From NCBI GenBank assembly GCA_001821795.1, contig MHOB01000052.1, forward strand, positions 13,296 through 26,315: a stretch of 13,020 bases of DNA, in the 5' to 3' direction. Every line of letters starts with the position of its first letter. The stretch's first letter is position 1. This document shows positions 12,440-13,020 of this stretch, in pieces. This DNA is from Candidatus Ryanbacteria bacterium RIFCSPLOWO2_12_FULL_47_9c. GTDB lineage: Bacteria > Patescibacteriota > Minisyncoccia > Ryanbacterales > GWA2-47-10b. The notes below the pieces were generated by a model. The model did not search any database. It had not been told where the DNA came from and saw only the letters and a program-made list of their open reading frames with translations. A program made the translations under genes and the position numbers.

Positions 12440-13020
12440 TTATCCAATCGGTTCCCGATAAGGATCTTGGCCCAGTGATTGTGTTTTGGGTTTTACGACG
12501 ACAGTTTGTTGTATGGGTTTTGTTTGCAGAGTTGGTGCCTCCTGTGTTTGTGCGGGGGGCTTTTGTTGCTCGGTCTCGAATTTTGGCGCGGGTGGGATAA
12601 TTTTTTCGCTATTTTTTTCTATGGGCATTGCGAACGACGGCGGGCGGTATGAGGGTGGCGGCCCTTGATCGATTTTTTCTGCGTTCACAAATAAAATTCC
12701 GGGAGGTGGCGCTTTTTGCGAGAAGCTCGGTTTTTGTTCTACCTTTTCGAGTTTATGGATATCAATAAGGTGATCGCGAATTGGCCTGAATACCTGTTCA
12801 TTGATATCCTTGGCGATCGCCTGGGCTTTTTCGTCTGCTATCCCGAGGGTTTCGGCGAGATTTTTTATAAAGTCGTTTGGATGTTCAAGTCCAAGCATGA
12901 CATATCCTGTTTCCTCGGCCATGATCCCGATTTTATCGATCAAAAGCCCGTGCTGTTTGCCGATAGCACTCATACGCTCTGCGGTTGCTTCTCCCATGAT
13001 GGCGTCTTTGACAGCATCGG
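12440..13020 (-). CDS. Helical protein with Pro/Gln-rich tail, cluster member (5' end outside window)
   Basis: The frame is open to the right edge, so the true start lies beyond the window; 192 residues are visible. The first part (to about 95) is helical: KQHGLLIDKIGIMAEETGYV, MLGLEHPNDFIKNLAETLGI, then a region with KDINEQVFRPIRDHL. I know this 'GL.iDk.g.la.Etg.vmlGl.hP.dFi..L...lgi' pattern from conserved proteins of unknown function in Patescibacteria; this is recollection, not a search. The rest (about 100-192) is low-complexity, rich in Pro, Gln, Lys and Thr, with no domain visible. It directly precedes the PrgI-like gene (TAA-T-ATG). A scaffold or adaptor role for the secretion cluster is possible. 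There is no signal peptide in the visible part. Confidence 0.72.
   Translation of the reverse strand, partial: DAVKDAIMGEATAERMSAIGKQHGLLIDKIGIMAEETGYVMLGLEHPNDFIKNLAETLGIADEKAQAIAKDINEQVFRPIRDHLIDIHKLEKVEQKPSFSQKAPPPGILFVNAEKIDQGPPPSYRPPSFAMPIEKNSEKIIPPAPKFETEQQKPPAQTQEAPTLQTKPIQQTVVVKPKTQSLGQDPYREPIG

Noticed and set aside
1..13020. Recoded TGA (SR1/Gracilibacteria code)
   Set aside because: TGA ends several genes here (penicillin-binding protein, dnaN, the VirB4 N-part, the Ig-like protein) at the expected positions, and no gene needs TGA read through.

Overview
The window looks like the chromosomal replication-origin neighbourhood of a reduced, gene-dense bacterium, most likely a member of the Candidate Phyla Radiation (Patescibacteria, Parcubacteria-like). 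This is inferred from protein character and layout, not from a marker-gene tree. The main reasons are a compact rpmH-rnpA-yidC-khpB block divergent from dnaA-dnaN, a DUF721/DciA-type gene directly after dnaN with no recF, very short or overlapping gene junctions, few Shine-Dalgarno sites, and a PrgI / split VirB4 / VirB2-like cluster beside the origin. TGA acts as a normal stop, so this is not the SR1/Gracilibacteria code.

Layout. Bases 1-963 (+) hold the 3' end of a class A penicillin-binding protein with the KTG motif and a C-terminal Ig-like domain. Bases 944-3885 (-) hold dnaA, a 168-bp intergenic region with two perfect DnaA boxes and a 59-bp stretch of about 14% G+C (candidate oriC), dnaN, and the small dciA-like gene. 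Bases 3886-4017 are a divergent promoter region. Bases 4018-5672 (+) hold rpmH (44 aa), rnpA, yidC and khpB/jag. Bases 5644-13020 (-) hold one long co-directional cluster. In transcription order it is: a helical/Pro-Gln-rich protein (5' end outside the window), PrgI-like protein, VirB4 N-terminal-like protein, VirB4 ATPase, a small polytopic membrane protein, a secreted protein with three Ig-like repeats, a VirB2/TrbC-like two-helix membrane protein with a six-fold four-cysteine repeat tail, and a membrane-anchored beta-propeller protein.

How it works together. The first block initiates replication (DnaA, sliding clamp, probable helicase loader). The second supplies ribosome protein L34, the RNase P protein, the membrane insertase and its usual KH/R3H RNA-binding neighbour. 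The third looks like a trimmed type IV secretion-like envelope machine with its own surface modules. Its cargo and function cannot be read from the window.

The points most worth a second look are: the pilin-like protein with the cysteine-rich tail; start codons of dnaA, dnaN and rpmH that each sit exactly 7 nt after a -10-like hexamer, suggesting leaderless mRNAs; VirB4 divided between two genes; loss of the hydrophilic-groove arginine in YidC; and a repeated TRA-T-ATG gene junction in the secretion cluster. There is no gene-free stretch over 300 bases, and I saw no tRNA, rRNA, CRISPR array or insertion sequence.
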